From NCBI GenBank assembly GCA_034428935.1, contig DAOUHB010000023.1:5501-69500 (forward strand): a stretch of 64,000 nt of DNA, written 5' to 3'. Positions 34,026 to 43,500 of this stretch are shown in pieces. The notes under the pieces were generated by a model. That model saw nothing but the letters and a program-made list of their open reading frames with translations, was not told where the DNA came from and searched no databases. How positions within the stretch are numbered: the first letter of the stretch is position 1; every line of letters begins with the position of its first letter. The translations under genes were made by a program, and so were the position numbers. This stretch comes from JAAYZQ01 sp034428935. GTDB lineage: Bacteria; Chloroflexota; Anaerolineae; JAAYZQ01.

Positions 34026-35450
34026 ATGCTCGATAAGCCCCAGGAAGCATGTGGAATCTGTGGCATCTATGCCCCGGGCAACCAGGTGGCCCGCCTGGCC
34101 TTTTTCGCCCTCTATGCCCTCCAGCATCGAGGCCAGGAGAGCGCCGGCATCGCCACGTCCGACGGGCGCGTGGCCCACATTCACAAGGGACAGGGCCTCG
34201 TCTCCCTGGTGTTCAACGAGGAGAACCTGCATCACCTGAAGGGGCACCTGGCCATCGGCCACAACCGCTACTCGACCACGGGCGCATCGCAGTTGCGCAA
34301 CGCGCAGCCCTATCTCATCGAGACCGCCCTGGGCCCGCTGGGCATCGCCCACAACGGCAACCTGACCAACGCGCCGGCCCTGCGCCGGGATCTCCTCGAC
34401 CACGGCGTCGGCCTCGTCTCCTCGTCCGACAGTGAGGTCATCACCCAGATGCTCGCCGGCGCGCCGGGCCGGACCTGGGAGGAGCGCATTGCGGCCTTCA
34501 TGGCCCAGGCCCAGGGGGCCTACTCCCTTACCATCCTCACGCGCCACGCCGTCTATGCCGTGCGCGACCCGTGGGGCTTTCGTCCCCTGTGCCTCGGCCG
34601 GCTCGACGACGGCACCGACGGTCGCGTCGTCGCCTCCGAGTCGTGCGCCCTGGCGACCATCGGCGCCACGTTCGAGCGCGAGCTCGCCCCGGGCGAGATC
34701 GTGCGCCTCGACGAGGATGGCGTCGCGACGTGGGAGGGCGCGCCCGCCAACACGCCCGCCCTGTGCGTCTTCGAGTACATCTATTTCGCCCGCCCCGACT
34801 CGCTCCTGGAGGGCCGTTCCGTTCACCGCGTGCGCCGCCACCAGGGCGAGCGGCTGGCTCAGGAGCACCCGGTGGATGCCGACATGGTCATCGCCATCCC
34901 CGACTCGGCCATCGCCCACGCCATCGGCTATGCCCACGAGAGCCGCATCCCCTTTGGCGAGGGGCTCATCAAGAACCGCTACATCGGCCGCACCTTTATC
35001 CAGCCCGACGACCGGCTGCGCCGCCTGGGCGTGGCCCTGAAGTTCAACCCCCTGCCCGATTCGCTCCACGGCAAGCGGATCGTCGTCGTCGACGATTCCA
35101 TCGTCCGCGGCACGACCTCGGGGCCCCTCGTCGGCCTCTTGCGCCAGGCCGGCGCGGCGGAGGTTCACCTGCGCGTCGCCTCGCCGCCCATCCGGCACCC
35201 CTGCTTCATGGGCGTGGACATGGCCACGCGCGAGGAGCTCATCGCCCACCGCATGACCGTGGACGAGATCGCTCAACACGTGGGCGTCGACAGCCTCGGC
35301 TACCTGTCGCTGGAGGGGCTGCTCGACGTGGTGGACTGCGGCAGCGGGCAGCATTGCCAGGCCTGTTTCACCGGCGACTATCCCGTGCCCGCTCTGGCGT
35401 GCACGGGCAAGGAGATGTTCGAGGGAAAGGGGTTAGCACCGTGCGCGTAA
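34026..35450 (+). CDS. purF: Amidophosphoribosyltransferase PurF
   Basis: First committed step (PRPP + Gln to phosphoribosylamine), 474 residues. An N-terminal propeptide MLDKPQEA precedes the nucleophile Cys9 ('CGICGIYAP'), and 'LQHRGQESAGIA' near 32 is the Ntn glutaminase signature. The PRPP loop is 'VVVDDSIVRGTTS' near 353. Cys247, Cys393, Cys444 and Cys447 match the four ligands of the [4Fe-4S] cluster in the Bacillus-type enzyme, which makes it oxygen-sensitive and requires propeptide processing. The 3' end overlaps the next gene by 10 bp. Confidence 0.96.
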   Translation: MLDKPQEACGICGIYAPGNQVARLAFFALYALQHRGQESAGIATSDGRVAHIHKGQGLVSLVFNEENLHHLKGHLAIGHNRYSTTGASQLRNAQPYLIETALGPLGIAHNGNLTNAPALRRDLLDHGVGLVSSSDSEVITQMLAGAPGRTWEERIAAFMAQAQGAYSLTILTRHAVYAVRDPWGFRPLCLGRLDDGTDGRVVASESCALATIGATFERELAPGEIVRLDEDGVATWEGAPANTPALCVFEYIYFARPDSLLEGRSVHRVRRHQGERLAQEHPVDADMVIAIPDSAIAHAIGYAHESRIPFGEGLIKNRYIGRTFIQPDDRLRRLGVALKFNPLPDSLHGKRIVVVDDSIVRGTTSGPLVGLLRQAGAAEVHLRVASPPIRHPCFMGVDMATREELIAHRMTVDEIAQHVGVDSLGYLSLEGLLDVVDCGSGQHCQACFTGDYPVPALACTGKEMFEGKGLAPCA

Positions 35451-37756
35451 TGGTGGTGGGTTCCGGAGGGCGAGAGCACGCCCTGGCCTGGGCGCTGTCC
35501 CGGTCGCCCCGGGTGGAGGCGGTCTTCCTGGCGCCGGGCAACGGTAGCACCCAAGCCCTGGCGACGAACGTGGCAGTCGACGCCGGCGACGTGGCCGGCC
35601 TCGTGGCGGTTGCCCGCCGCGAGCGCATCGACCTGACGGTGGTGGGGCCCGAGGCGCCGCTGGTGACCGGCCTGGTCGACGCGCTGCACGCCGCCGGGCT
35701 GCGGGCCTTTGGGCCGGTGGCGGCCGCCGCCCGCCTGGAGGGCTCCAAGGCCTTTGCCAAGCGGTTCATGATCGAGGAAGGCATCCCCACGGGCGTGGGG
35801 GCCATCTTTGACGACCATGGCGCGGCCCGCGCCTACCTGGCCCGGCACCCCGAGCCCGTCGTCGTCAAGGCCAGCGGCCTGGCGGCCGGCAAGGGCGTCA
35901 TGGTCTGCGCCACGCGCGACGAGGCGGACGAAGCGCTCCGCCGCATCATGGTCGAGCGCGCCTTTGGCGCCGCCGGCGACGAGGTCCTCGTGGAGGAATG
36001 CCTGGCCGGCGAAGAGGCGTCGCTCCTGGCCTTCAGCGACGGGCGCACCGTCGTGCCGATGCTCCCCGCCCGCGACTACAAGCGGGCCGGCGAGGGCGAC
36101 AGGGGGCCCAACACCGGCGGCATGGGCTGCTACGCGCCGTCGCCCCACCTCCCCCCGGCCCTCGTCGACGAGGTGCTGGCGCGGGTCCTGCAGCCCGCCG
36201 TCGACGCCATGCGCCGCCGCGGCACGCCCTACGTGGGCGTCCTGTACGCCGGCCTGATGCTCACCGGCGCCGGGCCCCGCGTCCTGGAGTTTAACTGCCG
36301 CTTTGGCGACCCGGAGACACAGGTGCTCTTGCCCCTCCTCGAAACCGACCTGGCAGAGATTCTGCTGGCCTGCGTCGAGGGCTGCCTGCACGCCGTGGAC
36401 GTCCGCTGGAAGGAGGCCCACGCCGTCACCGTCGTCATGGCCGCCCGGGGCTATCCCGGCGCCTACGAGCGCGGCCAGGCCATCGCCGGCGTCGACGACG
36501 CCGCGGCCGTCGAGGGCGCCGTCGTCTTTGGCGCGGGCACCGCCTCGGTGGATGGCCGGCTCGTGACCAACGGCGGGCGCATCCTGGCCGTGACCGCCGT
36601 CGCCCCCGACCACGCGGCCGCCCGCGAGCGGGCGTACCGCGCCGTCGACCGGATCGACTTTGCCGGGGCCCAGGTCCGGCGCGACATCGGCGCCGGCATT
36701 GCCGTGGCGCCCGCGGCCCCTGCCGGGAAGGAACCGGCGGCCGGTGCCTACGCCGGCGCCGGCGTCGACATAGACGCCGGCAACCGCGCCGTCGCCCTCA
36801 TGCGCGACGCGGTGCGCAGCACCCACACGCCGGCCGTCCTGTCCGACATCGGCCTCTTTGGCGGGCTCTTTGCCCTCCACGACGCGGTGACGACCCGCGA
36901 CCCGGTGCTCGTCGCCTCCACCGACAGCGTCGGCACCAAGACCATCATCGCCGCGGCCACCGGCCGCTTCGAGGGCATCGGCCACGACCTGGTGAACCAC
37001 TGCGCCAACGACGTCCTGGTGCAGGGCGCGCGGCCCCTCTTTTTCCTCGACTATTTCGCCTCGAGCAGGCTCGACCCCGAGCAGGTGGCGGCCGCTGTCG
37101 GCGGATGCGCCGCGGCCTGCCGCGCCCTGGGCTGCGCCCTCGTCGGCGGCGAGACCGCCGAGCTGCCCGGTGTCTACCGGCCGGGCGAGTTCGACCTGGT
37201 GGGCGCCATCGTCGGCTGGGTGGAGCGCGAGGCCATCGTCGACGGGCGAGGCGTGCGCCCCGGCCACGTCTGCCTCGGGCTGCCTTCGTCGGGGCTGCAC
37301 ACCAACGGCTATTCCCTCGCCCGCCGGGTCCTGGGCGGCCTCGGTTGGGACACGGTGCTGCCCGACCTGGGCGAATCGCTGGCCGATTGCCTGCTGCGCC
37401 CCCACCGGGCCTACCTGCGCGAGGTCGAGGCGCTGTGGGACGCCGGGGTGGCCATCGACGCCATGGCCCACATCACCGGGGGCGGGTTCGTGGAAAACCT
37501 GCCCCGCGTCCTGCCCGCCGGCGTCGGCGTCGAGATCGACCGCGCCGCGTGGCAGGTGCCGGCGATCTTTCGCCTCATCCGGCGCCTGGGCCGCGTGAGC
37601 GACGGCGAAATGTTCCGCGTGTTCAACATGGGCATCGGCATGGTCCTCATCCTGCCGCCCGACCAGGCGCACCGGGCCCTGGCGGTTCTGCCCGAGGCCA
37701 TGGTCGTGGGCCGGTCCGTGGGCTGGGATGGCCGCGGGCCGCGGGTTCGCATCTAG
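35441..37756 (+). CDS. purD: PurD-PurM fusion: GAR synthetase and AIR synthetase
   Basis: A bifunctional 771-residue protein. Residues 1-424 are GAR synthetase (PurD): 'VVGSGGREHALAW' at the N-terminus, ATP-grasp elements 'KASGLAAGKGV' near 143, 'GPNTGGMG' near 222 and 'EFNCRFGDPETQ' near 283. A short Ala/Pro/Gly linker (about 425-437) leads into AIR synthetase (PurM): 'YAGAGVDIDAGN' near 437, 'DSVGTKT' near 493, 'GGETAELPGVY' near 570, 'SGLHTNGYSLAR' near 613 and 'HITGGGFVEN' near 675. The frame is continuous with no stop between domains. GTG 35441 is 8 nt after AAGGGG and overlaps purF; ATG 35450 is the alternative. The same domain order occurs in yeast ADE5,7 and animal GART; purN follows here. 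Confidence 0.93.
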   Translation: MRVMVVGSGGREHALAWALSRSPRVEAVFLAPGNGSTQALATNVAVDAGDVAGLVAVARRERIDLTVVGPEAPLVTGLVDALHAAGLRAFGPVAAAARLEGSKAFAKRFMIEEGIPTGVGAIFDDHGAARAYLARHPEPVVVKASGLAAGKGVMVCATRDEADEALRRIMVERAFGAAGDEVLVEECLAGEEASLLAFSDGRTVVPMLPARDYKRAGEGDRGPNTGGMGCYAPSPHLPPALVDEVLARVLQPAVDAMRRRGTPYVGVLYAGLMLTGAGPRVLEFNCRFGDPETQVLLPLLETDLAEILLACVEGCLHAVDVRWKEAHAVTVVMAARGYPGAYERGQAIAGVDDAAAVEGAVVFGAGTASVDGRLVTNGGRILAVTAVAPDHAAARERAYRAVDRIDFAGAQVRRDIGAGIAVAPAAPAGKEPAAGAYAGAGVDIDAGNRAVALMRDAVRSTHTPAVLSDIGLFGGLFALHDAVTTRDPVLVASTDSVGTKTIIAAATGRFEGIGHDLVNHCANDVLVQGARPLFFLDYFASSRLDPEQVAAAVGGCAAACRALGCALVGGETAELPGVYRPGEFDLVGAIVGWVEREAIVDGRGVRPGHVCLGLPSSGLHTNGYSLARRVLGGLGWDTVLPDLGESLADCLLRPHRAYLREVEALWDAGVAIDAMAHITGGGFVENLPRVLPAGVGVEIDRAAWQVPAIFRLIRRLGRVSDGEMFRVFNMGIGMVLILPPDQAHRALAVLPEAMVVGRSVGWDGRGPRVRI

Positions 37757-37801
37757 CGCGGTGGGACCGCTCGTGGCAAGGCGCCCCGTGGAGGACGGAC
37801 G

Positions 37802-38431
37802 ATGACGCGCATCGCGATCCTGGTTTCCGGCTTTGGCTCCAACCAGCAGGCCATCCTCGACGCCGTCGAGGCGGGAGGCCTGCCCGGCGTCGAGGTGGCC
37901 CTCGTCGTCTCGAACCGGAGAAACGCCCGCGGCATCGACCGCGCCATCCGCCACGGCGTGCCCGTGGTCTATTTTCCGCTGGCGCCCTACACCCGGGCCG
38001 GGCAGCCGCGCGACGCCTACGACGCCCGCCTGGCGCGCATCTTGAAGGCCTTCGAGGTCCAATGGGTGGTCCTGGCCGGCTGGATGCACGTCCTGGGCGC
38101 CGCGTTCCTGGACCACTTTCCGGCCCGCGTCGTCAACCTCCACCCGGCGCTGCCCGGGACCTTTCCCGGCACCCACGCCATCCGGCGCGCCTACGACGCG
38201 TACGCCCGCGGCGAGATCGAGGACACCGGCGTTATGGTGCACCTGGTGCCCGACCCGGCCGTGGACGCCGGGCCCGTCGTCGCCCAGAGGGCGGTGCCCA
38301 TCCATCCCGGCGACACCGTCGACGAGCTGGAGGCGCGGATCCACGCCGTGGAGCACGAGCTGCTGGTGGCCGCGCTCCACGACCTGCTGTGCGGCGTTTC
38401 GGCCGGCGATGGCGGGCCGGCCGGAGCATAA
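37802..38431 (+). CDS. purN: GAR transformylase PurN
   Basis: A 209-residue 10-formyl-THF-dependent phosphoribosylglycinamide formyltransferase. It shows 'ILVSGFGSNQQAI' near residue 6 (GxGSN phosphate loop), 'LAGWMHVLG' near 94, and catalytic 'NLHPALPGTFPGTHA' near 112 with 'DTGVMVHLVPDPAVDAGP' near 141, which supplies the essential Asp. GGAGG lies 7 nt before ATG 37802. It directly follows the purD-purM fusion, reproducing as neighbours the three activities fused in animal GART. Confidence 0.95.
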   Translation: MTRIAILVSGFGSNQQAILDAVEAGGLPGVEVALVVSNRRNARGIDRAIRHGVPVVYFPLAPYTRAGQPRDAYDARLARILKAFEVQWVVLAGWMHVLGAAFLDHFPARVVNLHPALPGTFPGTHAIRRAYDAYARGEIEDTGVMVHLVPDPAVDAGPVVAQRAVPIHPGDTVDELEARIHAVEHELLVAALHDLLCGVSAGDGGPAGA

Positions 38432-38463
38432 TCACCTGAGCATAGTGAAACGAGGGTAAGCTT

Positions 38464-39156
38464 GTGACCAAGAATGTTGTCGAGCGAGTCGACGATTGGG
38501 TCAGGATCCGGCACGTGCTGGTGAGCGTCTCGGACAAGACGGGGCTCGACGCCCTGGTGCCGGCGCTGGTCGAGGTCAACCCCGGCGTGCGCCTGTACTC
38601 GACGGGCGGCACCCACCGGCACCTCGCCGAGATCCTGGGCCCGGCCGGCGCGGCGCGCCACCTGCAGCAGGTATCCGACTACACGGGGCAGCCCGAGACC
38701 CAGGGTGGGCTCGTCAAGACGCTGGATTTCAGGATCTACCTGGGGCTGCTCACCGAGACCTACAACGACGCCCACCAGGGCGACCTGGCCCGCACGGGAG
38801 CGGTGCCCCTCGACATGGTCGTCTGCAACCTCTACCCCTTTGCCGAGACCGTGGCGCGGGAGGGAGTGACGGTGGAGGAGGCGCGGGCCAACGTCGACAT
38901 CGGCGGGCCGTGCATGATTCGCGCCGCGGCCAAGAACTATTTGCGGGTCGCGGCCGTGGTCGAGCCGGCGGACTACCAGGGCATCGCCGGCTTCCTGCGG
39001 GCCCACGGCGGCACGCTGAACCTCAGCCTGCGTTTCGCCCTGGCGGCCAAGGCTTTTGCCCACACCGCCGCCTACGACACCGCCATCAGCCACTACTTTG
39101 GCCGGCAAGAGCCCGGCGGCGTGCCCGTGGCCTATACCCTGGCGGATGGAGAGTGA
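38464..39156 (+). CDS. purH: IMP cyclohydrolase, stand-alone PurH N-terminal half
   Basis: A 230-residue protein equal to the IMP cyclohydrolase domain of bifunctional PurH, an MGS-like fold. Features are 'HVLVSVSDKTGLDALV' near 18, 'LYSTGGTHRHL' near 45, 'HPQ-type' region represented by 'ETQGGLVKTLDFRIYLGLL' near 78 and 'NVDIGGPCMIRAAAKN' near 143. It closes the ring of FAICAR to IMP. The protein stops cleanly after 'AYDTAISHYFG' plus about 20 residues, where the transformylase domain would start in normal PurH. GTG 38464 follows GAGGG with about 8-nt spacing. Confidence 0.9.
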   Translation: MTKNVVERVDDWVRIRHVLVSVSDKTGLDALVPALVEVNPGVRLYSTGGTHRHLAEILGPAGAARHLQQVSDYTGQPETQGGLVKTLDFRIYLGLLTETYNDAHQGDLARTGAVPLDMVVCNLYPFAETVAREGVTVEEARANVDIGGPCMIRAAAKNYLRVAAVVEPADYQGIAGFLRAHGGTLNLSLRFALAAKAFAHTAAYDTAISHYFGRQEPGGVPVAYTLADGE

Positions 39157-39169
39157 GGGGAGGGGTCCG

Positions 39170-40420
39170 ATGTCCCGAGATCTGAAGCAGGCGTACCGCA
39201 CCATGGCCGGCGATCCGTTTCCCGATCGCCTGGAGATCGCCTTCGTGTGGGATGACACGCGGTCGACCCTCGTGTACGAGAAGGTGTCGTGGGTCGTCGA
39301 CGGCGAGCGGCGGGGGCTGCGCTATGGCGAGAACCCTGGCCAGCCGGCGGCCCTCTACAAGCTGGTCAACGGCAACCTGGCGCTGGGCGAGGTGGAGACC
39401 ATCGCGCCCGGCCGCTACCTCGTCTCTGACGTCGAGCTGCTCCAGTCGGGCAAGCACCCGGGCAAGATCAACATGACCGACGCCGACAATGCGCTGAACA
39501 TCCTGCGCTTCCTGGGCGAGGGGCCGGCGGCGGCTATCATGAAGCACAACAACCCTTCCGGGGTAGCCCTGGGCGACAGCCTGGTGGAGGCCTACCTGAA
39601 GGCCGACCTGGCCGACCACGTGGCCGCCTTTGGCGGCTGCATCGCCCTCAACCGCCCGGTGGACGTGCCCACCGCCGAAGCCATCGCGGCCCGCTACGCC
39701 GAGGTCGTGGTGGCGCCCGAGTACGAGGCCGGCGCCGTCGAGATCCTGGCCCGGCGGCAGAACCTGCGCATCATGCGCGTGGGCAACGTGGCGCGCCTGT
39801 CCGAGTTTGCCGCCGAGCGGTTCGTGGATCTGAAAAGCCTGGTCGACGGGGCCGTCATCGCCCAGCTCTCCTACCTGCCCCAGGTGCGGACCCCCGCCGA
39901 CCTGAAGCCCGCCGAGACGGTTCACGGCGGCCGCACCTATCGCATCCAGCGGCCACCGGCAGAGCGCGAGGTGCAGGACATGCTCTTCGGCTGGCTGGTG
40001 GAGGCCGGCGTCACCTCCAACTCGGTTATTTATGTCAAAGACCGGGCCACGGTGGGCATCGGCACCGGCGAGCAGGACCGCGTCGGCGTGGCCGAGATCG
40101 CTCGCGACAAGGCCTACCGCAAGCTGGCCGACAGGCTGGCCTTCGAGCGGCACGGCGTGATCTACAGCTCGCTGGCCGACGAGGCAGCCCGCCGCGCCAT
40201 CGACGCCGAGGTGGCCGCGGAGCACGGCGGCCTGCGCGGCGCCGTCATGGTCTCCGACGCCTTCTTCCCCTTCCGCGACGGCGTGGAGGTGGGCCTGAAA
40301 GAGGGCGTCACCGCCGTCATCCAGCCCGGCGGCGCGCTGAACGATCACCAGGTCATCGAGGCCTGCAACGAGGCCGGGGCCACGATGGTCTTCACCGGGG
40401 AGCGGAGCTTCAAACACTAG
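39170..40420 (+). CDS. purH: AICAR transformylase, stand-alone PurH C-terminal half
   Basis: A 416-residue AICAR formyltransferase domain (AICAR + 10-formyl-THF to FAICAR). Motifs: 'LRYGENPGQPAAL' near 50, 'NMTDADNALN' near 101, catalytic 'MKHNNPSG' near 124, 'SDAFFPFRDGVE' near 364 and 'QPGGALNDHQVIEACNEAG' near 385. It starts at ATG 39170 with its own GAGGGGAGGGG just upstream (39155-39164), 13 bp after the cyclohydrolase stop, so this is a true gene split and not a frameshift. The roughly 40-residue N-terminal extension is unlike the linker in fused PurH. It is the last gene of the operon. Confidence 0.92.
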   Translation: MSRDLKQAYRTMAGDPFPDRLEIAFVWDDTRSTLVYEKVSWVVDGERRGLRYGENPGQPAALYKLVNGNLALGEVETIAPGRYLVSDVELLQSGKHPGKINMTDADNALNILRFLGEGPAAAIMKHNNPSGVALGDSLVEAYLKADLADHVAAFGGCIALNRPVDVPTAEAIAARYAEVVVAPEYEAGAVEILARRQNLRIMRVGNVARLSEFAAERFVDLKSLVDGAVIAQLSYLPQVRTPADLKPAETVHGGRTYRIQRPPAEREVQDMLFGWLVEAGVTSNSVIYVKDRATVGIGTGEQDRVGVAEIARDKAYRKLADRLAFERHGVIYSSLADEAARRAIDAEVAAEHGGLRGAVMVSDAFFPFRDGVEVGLKEGVTAVIQPGGALNDHQVIEACNEAGATMVFTGERSFKH

Positions 40421-40477
40421 CCGGGAGCCGGCAGCGCCGCTCCGCCGCTCGCTCCAGCGTCACCCTATCCTGGTCCG

Positions 40478-40498
40478 GCCACCCGTCTACCGGGCGGC
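40478..40498. terminator. Weak hairpin between convergent genes
   Basis: GCCACCCG (40478-40485) and CGGGCGGC (40491-40498) can form an 8-bp stem with a 5-nt loop (one G-U pair) just beyond the ends of the convergent AICAR transformylase and giant-protein genes. No T-run is present, so a terminator role is uncertain. Confidence 0.3.
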
Positions 40499-40500
40499 GA

Positions 40501-43500
40501 TCAGTGCGGCGACCCGCCGCCCACCGGGGCCGGCCGGCATAGCCGCAAGGTCGCGTTGTCGAGGTTCACATCCAGCTCTCGCTCCAGGGTGGCCCACTTT
40601 TTGAGGGCATAGAGCCAGATCGTCACGTCCTCGCCCGGCGCCTCGAACCGCGTCCGGTAGGAGAGCCAGGCGCCGGGAATGGCCATCTGGTAGACCGAGC
40701 GCATAGGCAGCCACTCCCGGAATGCCATGCCGGCCGGATCCGTGCCCCCGCCGGCCGAAAAGCCCCAGCCCACCATGTAGCGGTACGGGTCCTCCAGCGG
40801 GTATGCGCCGCGCTCGCGCATGATGGCATCCACCGACAGCTCGTAGCTGACGCCCGGAAGCAGGCCCACAGCCTGGCGGATGCCGGCCATGCGCTCGCAC
40901 TCGGCGCAGCCGCGCATGTCGATGGTATCGATGGCGATCAACTGGCTGTGTTCGCCCTCCGATACCACCGGATCCCACCGGTCTTCCCGGTACCCGTACT
41001 CGGCCCCTCTGCCGGTGTGAAAGCCGGTCCACGAGCGGGCCACGCCGTCCGGCCGGAACCCCTCCTCGAAACCGCCGTTGGCCAGCAGGTTGGGCCCATC
41101 GCACACCAGCGCGCCGTCGGGCGAGTACGGCCGGACGGCCGTAAGCAGGGAGCGCCGGTTGTTGCCGGGCTCGGGATCGAGCGTGCCGGAGCTGACCGTC
41201 CCCTGGCAGGCGAGCGGCCCGCTGCTATCCATGGGCACCTGCATGCGCCAGGTGATGTCTCGGCTCCGGCCCGGCGCCAGGTCTCCCAGCACGCAGACCA
41301 GGACGTCGCCATCCTGCTCGCACCCCCGCGTTGCCCGCAGGAGCTCCTCGCCCGCGGGCAGGGTAAACGTCGCTACTGTGGTCGAGGCAAGCTGCGGGCC
41401 CAGGTTCGCCACGCGTGCCGTATAGTCCAACGGCAGGCGGCTCGTCGCCGGCACAGGCGCAGCCGACAGGGCGAGGGACAGGTCGGCGGCCGGCGACACG
41501 ACCACGACGGGGTACGGCCCCCAGCGGCGGACGTTCCCGGCCACGTCCCAGGCCTCCGCCCCCAGGCTGTAGGCTCCGGGCTCGTCGAAACGGACGTCCA
41601 GCGCCCACGTCTCCCCGTCGAATCTGAACCCGTCGTCGTCCTGGTCGTACCAGGTGACCTGGAACCCCGGCCCGGCGACGTACGCCTGCAAGCGCTCGAC
41701 CCCGGTTCCATCCCGGACGGTGCCGGCCAGAACCGGGCTGCTGGCGCCCTGCACTGCGCGGCTCAACAGCGGGCGAACCTGGCCCGCGGGCGCGACGATG
41801 TCCACCCGGGCCGAAGCGGTCACAGGCTCCGCTGTCCGGTTCCCCACGCCGTCGTAGCCGTAGAAGACAAAGGTCTGCGGCACCCCGTCGCTGTCCGCCA
41901 GCACCGGTGCCAGCGCGCGCCAGTCGGCGACCCCGGGGTTCTCCCCCGGCGTCGCCTCGAACGCCTGGCAACTGGGCGCGCCCCCTTCCGCTGCCGCAGC
42001 ACACACAGACACGCCCGCCGCCTGGCGCTCGTCCGCCACCTGGCCGCTGAACCACAGATCGTCGGGCCCCAGCAGTCTGTCCTGGCCAAGAGCGGCGGCG
42101 GTCTCCGGGCCGAGGGTGACCGCCGGCGGCGTGGCATCCACCGTCACGGTGACGGGCTCTATCCAGTCGCCGGAGGTGCCAAAGCCATCGATTGCCCGGG
42201 CGCGCAGCCGGATCTCGGTCCCATCGCCGGCGCCGCCCGCGTCCCAGGGGCAGGCCCACGTCCCATCCAGGGGAGTCATGTCGGTGCAGGTGATGATGGT
42301 CCCCACCTGCACCTCGGCCGTGCCGGTGACCTCGGCGCGAGAGGCCGGTGCGAGGCTGGCGAGCTGCGGCGGCTCGACCCCGATCACCTCCAGGGCGATG
42401 GTCGGCACGCCGGACGGATCGGACACGACGCCTCCGGCCTGGTTGAGGCCGGGCCCGACGTAGGCACCGGGTGCCAGGAATGCCAGTCCCACCGGCGGTT
42501 CCGTGTCCACCCCGTGCTGCACCCACAGCCAGTCAAAGGCGCCGTGGGTGCCATCGGCGACCTCGGCATCCAGCTCGGCCGACTGGCCATCCAACGCGGC
42601 GTTGACCGTGCCCGTGATGCGAATCGTGCCGCTCACGGCGTCCAGCGTGACCGTCACGGGCGAGCCGCCTGCCAGCTCCAACGCGCCCCGCGCCGTCAGC
42701 GTCACCACCGCTCCCGGGGCAATGGCCGCGCCCAGGTTGGCATAGCGAAGGCTGTAGGTCACCGTCTGCCCCTGGCCGAGCAGCACAGACCCATGGTCCA
42801 GGGGCAGCGAGAGGTCCGGCCCGCCGTCCATGTCGCCGCCGTCGAGGGGCTGGCCAGGGATGAGCAGGCCCGGCAGGTCGTGCTCCAGAAAGCCGAGTTC
42901 CAGGCCCGGCGGCTCGGACCACAGGCTCACCCGCAGGTCGGCATCCGCGAACTGGCCCTGGTTCGGGCACTGCCCGTCACCCAGCATCGACCACCGGTAC
43001 CGCTGCGTGAGCGCGAAATCCCGCGCCAGGTAGTCGAAAGCCAGGGGATTGGCTGCCAGCACGCTGTTGAGCGGGTTCTTGTCGGGCATGGCCGCCCACA
43101 GGCGCAGGGCGTCCTCCTCGCTGGCCAGGGCCACCAGGCCGAACCCGCCCCCGCCTCCCGGTTCCAGGCCGAGCACTTCAAAGGGGAGCAGCACGTCGGT
43201 GCGCGCCCGGCCCGCGTCCAGGGCAACCTGGATGCCCGCCAGCCCGCCGGCCGCCGGCTGCCACCCACCGGCCGCGCTCACGGTCAGCAGCGCCACGGTC
43301 TTTTCGTCCTCCACCCACAGCAAGTAGTCCGCCGCCATGTCCGCCGGCAGCCGGATCTCTGGCCCCAGCCCATAGGGATCGTAGGCCGTGGCTGCCCCCT
43401 CGCCCGTTCGAGTGTCCAGGTAGATGAACAGGTCGCCGCTGACGTTCCAGTCCGCGCCGGTCCACGCCAGGCGCAGCGCCTCCCGGTCCCAACTGGCGTG

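Noticed and set aside
38464..40420. purH as a single gene broken by a frameshift
   Set aside because: The split lies at the domain boundary, the second gene has its own strong ribosome binding site, and extra residues are present on both sides of the gap, so a natural split is more likely.
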